In this document: positions 5,226-5,603 of the stretch, piece by piece
How the letters are laid out: the number at the start of each line of letters is the position of its first letter
Numbering within the stretch: the stretch's first letter is position 1
NCBI GenBank assembly: GCA_021299565.1
Contig: JAJTHA010000238.1
Span: forward strand, 1-5,603
Length of the DNA stretch: 5,603 bases
Direction: 5' to 3'
DNA from: Candidatus Caenarcanales bacterium
GTDB taxonomy: Bacteria; Cyanobacteriota; Vampirovibrionia; LMEP-6097
Made by a program: the position numbers and the translations under genes
The notes under the pieces: model-generated
Database searches by the model: none
What the model was told of the DNA's origin: nothing
What the model saw: the letters and a program-made list of their open reading frames with translations, nothing else

Positions 5226-5603
5226 TGTTAGAGTTTTACCGCAAATATAAATTAAGAATCATCATGCTAAGCCCGATTGTAATTGGGCTTGGCTTTTTTT
5301 TATTTAGTGCTATTTCTGCCCTAATCACCGTCAAAAATTCCAAAATCCCAGAAAACTTCGACAAAGTAACTCTGAATATCAGTGATTTTTCTATTAAACA
5401 AATCGATCCTACAAACAACCAGACTAAATGGATACTGAAAGGCGCTAAAACTGAAGCAAATTCAGATCAAACCAAAGCTACTATCCATGAGCCTTTTATG
5501 ATTTTCTATGAAAATGGAGTCGAAAAATTCAACATCAAATCCAAGATAGCCTATCTGGATAAAGCCAAACAAAATGTAGACTTGCAAGAAAATGTAGTTT
5601 TAA
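5225..5603 (+). CDS. lptC: LptC-like LPS export periplasmic protein, 5' part (runs off window)
   Basis: At least 126 residues, open to the window end. A short basic N-terminus (FYRKYKLR) is followed by one membrane anchor (about residues 12-36) and a periplasmic beta-rich domain with the LptC/LptA-type pattern: ISDFSIKQIDPTNNQTKWIL (52-71), GAKTEANSDQTKATIHEP (73-90), MIFYENG (92-98), KIAYLDKAKQNVDLQENV (107-124). LptC bridges the LptB2FG transporter and LptA to pass lipopolysaccharide across the periplasm. The start GTG 5225 overlaps the ytxH stop; starting further in (ATG 5264) would remove the basic flank of the anchor. A terminator-like hairpin lies within the anchor codons. LptC is usually about 190 residues, so roughly a third or more is probably missing. 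The family is divergent; a related OstA/LptA-type protein is possible. Confidence 0.72.
   Translation, partial: MLEFYRKYKLRIIMLSPIVIGLGFFLFSAISALITVKNSKIPENFDKVTLNISDFSIKQIDPTNNQTKWILKGAKTEANSDQTKATIHEPFMIFYENGVEKFNIKSKIAYLDKAKQNVDLQENVVL
5269..5301 (+). terminator. Terminator-like hairpin plus T-run inside the lptC start region
   Basis: AAGCCCGATT (5269-5278) pairs with AATTGGGCTT (5281-5290), with one G-T wobble and a very small loop (GT, effectively about 4 nt). It is followed by GGC and eight T (5294-5301). This has the form of an intrinsic terminator, but it lies within codons of the lptC membrane anchor, where the T-run encodes Phe-Phe-Leu. It may end some transcripts after ytxH, act as an attenuator, or be a by-product of hydrophobic codons. 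Confidence 0.45.

Noticed and set aside
5236..5418. Minus-strand 60-aa reading frame
   Set aside because: Antisense to lptC, which has a membrane anchor and a recognisable periplasmic pattern.

Overview
The window is AT-rich, densely packed bacterial DNA. The 3' end opens an LptC-like gene for lipopolysaccharide transport, so the host should be a diderm (Gram-negative-type) bacterium. A DUF948 (YtxG-like) gene next to a YtxH gene is a pairing I associate with Firmicutes and Cyanobacteria. With LptC and low GC, this makes a non-photosynthetic cyanobacterial relative (Vampirovibrionia/Melainabacteria type) a reasonable but unproven guess. No rRNA, tRNA or lineage-diagnostic gene is present to settle it.

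Layout. Bases 1-113 are non-coding and carry two exact 16-bp direct repeats 33 bp apart, which resemble the multiple terminal repeats of an IS21-type insertion sequence lying mostly outside the window. Bases 114-4048 hold three genes on the minus strand, read right to left: a cystathionine gamma-synthase/gamma-lyase family PLP enzyme (2816-4048), an M24B Xaa-Pro aminopeptidase (1652-2797) and a UbiD-family decarboxylase (114-1652). The first two are separated by 18 nt, and the last two overlap by one base (TAATG), so they look like one operon. From about 4080 onward everything reads on the plus strand: an unrecognised small membrane protein (4080-4448), a DUF948/YtxG-like protein (4457-4741), a mobile-type palindrome (4753-4835), a YtxH protein (4896-5225), and the start of lptC (5225 to the window end), which overlaps ytxH by one base (TAGTG).

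How the genes fit together. The minus-strand genes are housekeeping metabolism (sulfur amino acids, peptide turnover, quinone-type aromatic decarboxylation) with no obvious shared pathway. The plus-strand genes are a run of short single-membrane-span proteins with helical cytoplasmic tails, leading into an envelope-assembly gene, which suggests a cell-envelope locus.

The most notable signals are regulatory. Several starts lack a Shine-Dalgarno sequence and instead have a TATAAT-like hexamer only 7-9 nt before the start codon, which suggests leaderless or near-leaderless mRNAs. Two of these starts, for unrelated genes, share an identical 14-nt stretch. A terminator-like hairpin plus T-tract lies inside the first codons of lptC, and the divergent promoter region at about 4049-4103 is compressed enough for the opposing signals to overlap. 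I found no clear novel defence, mobile or biosynthetic system; the gene content is mostly recognisable.
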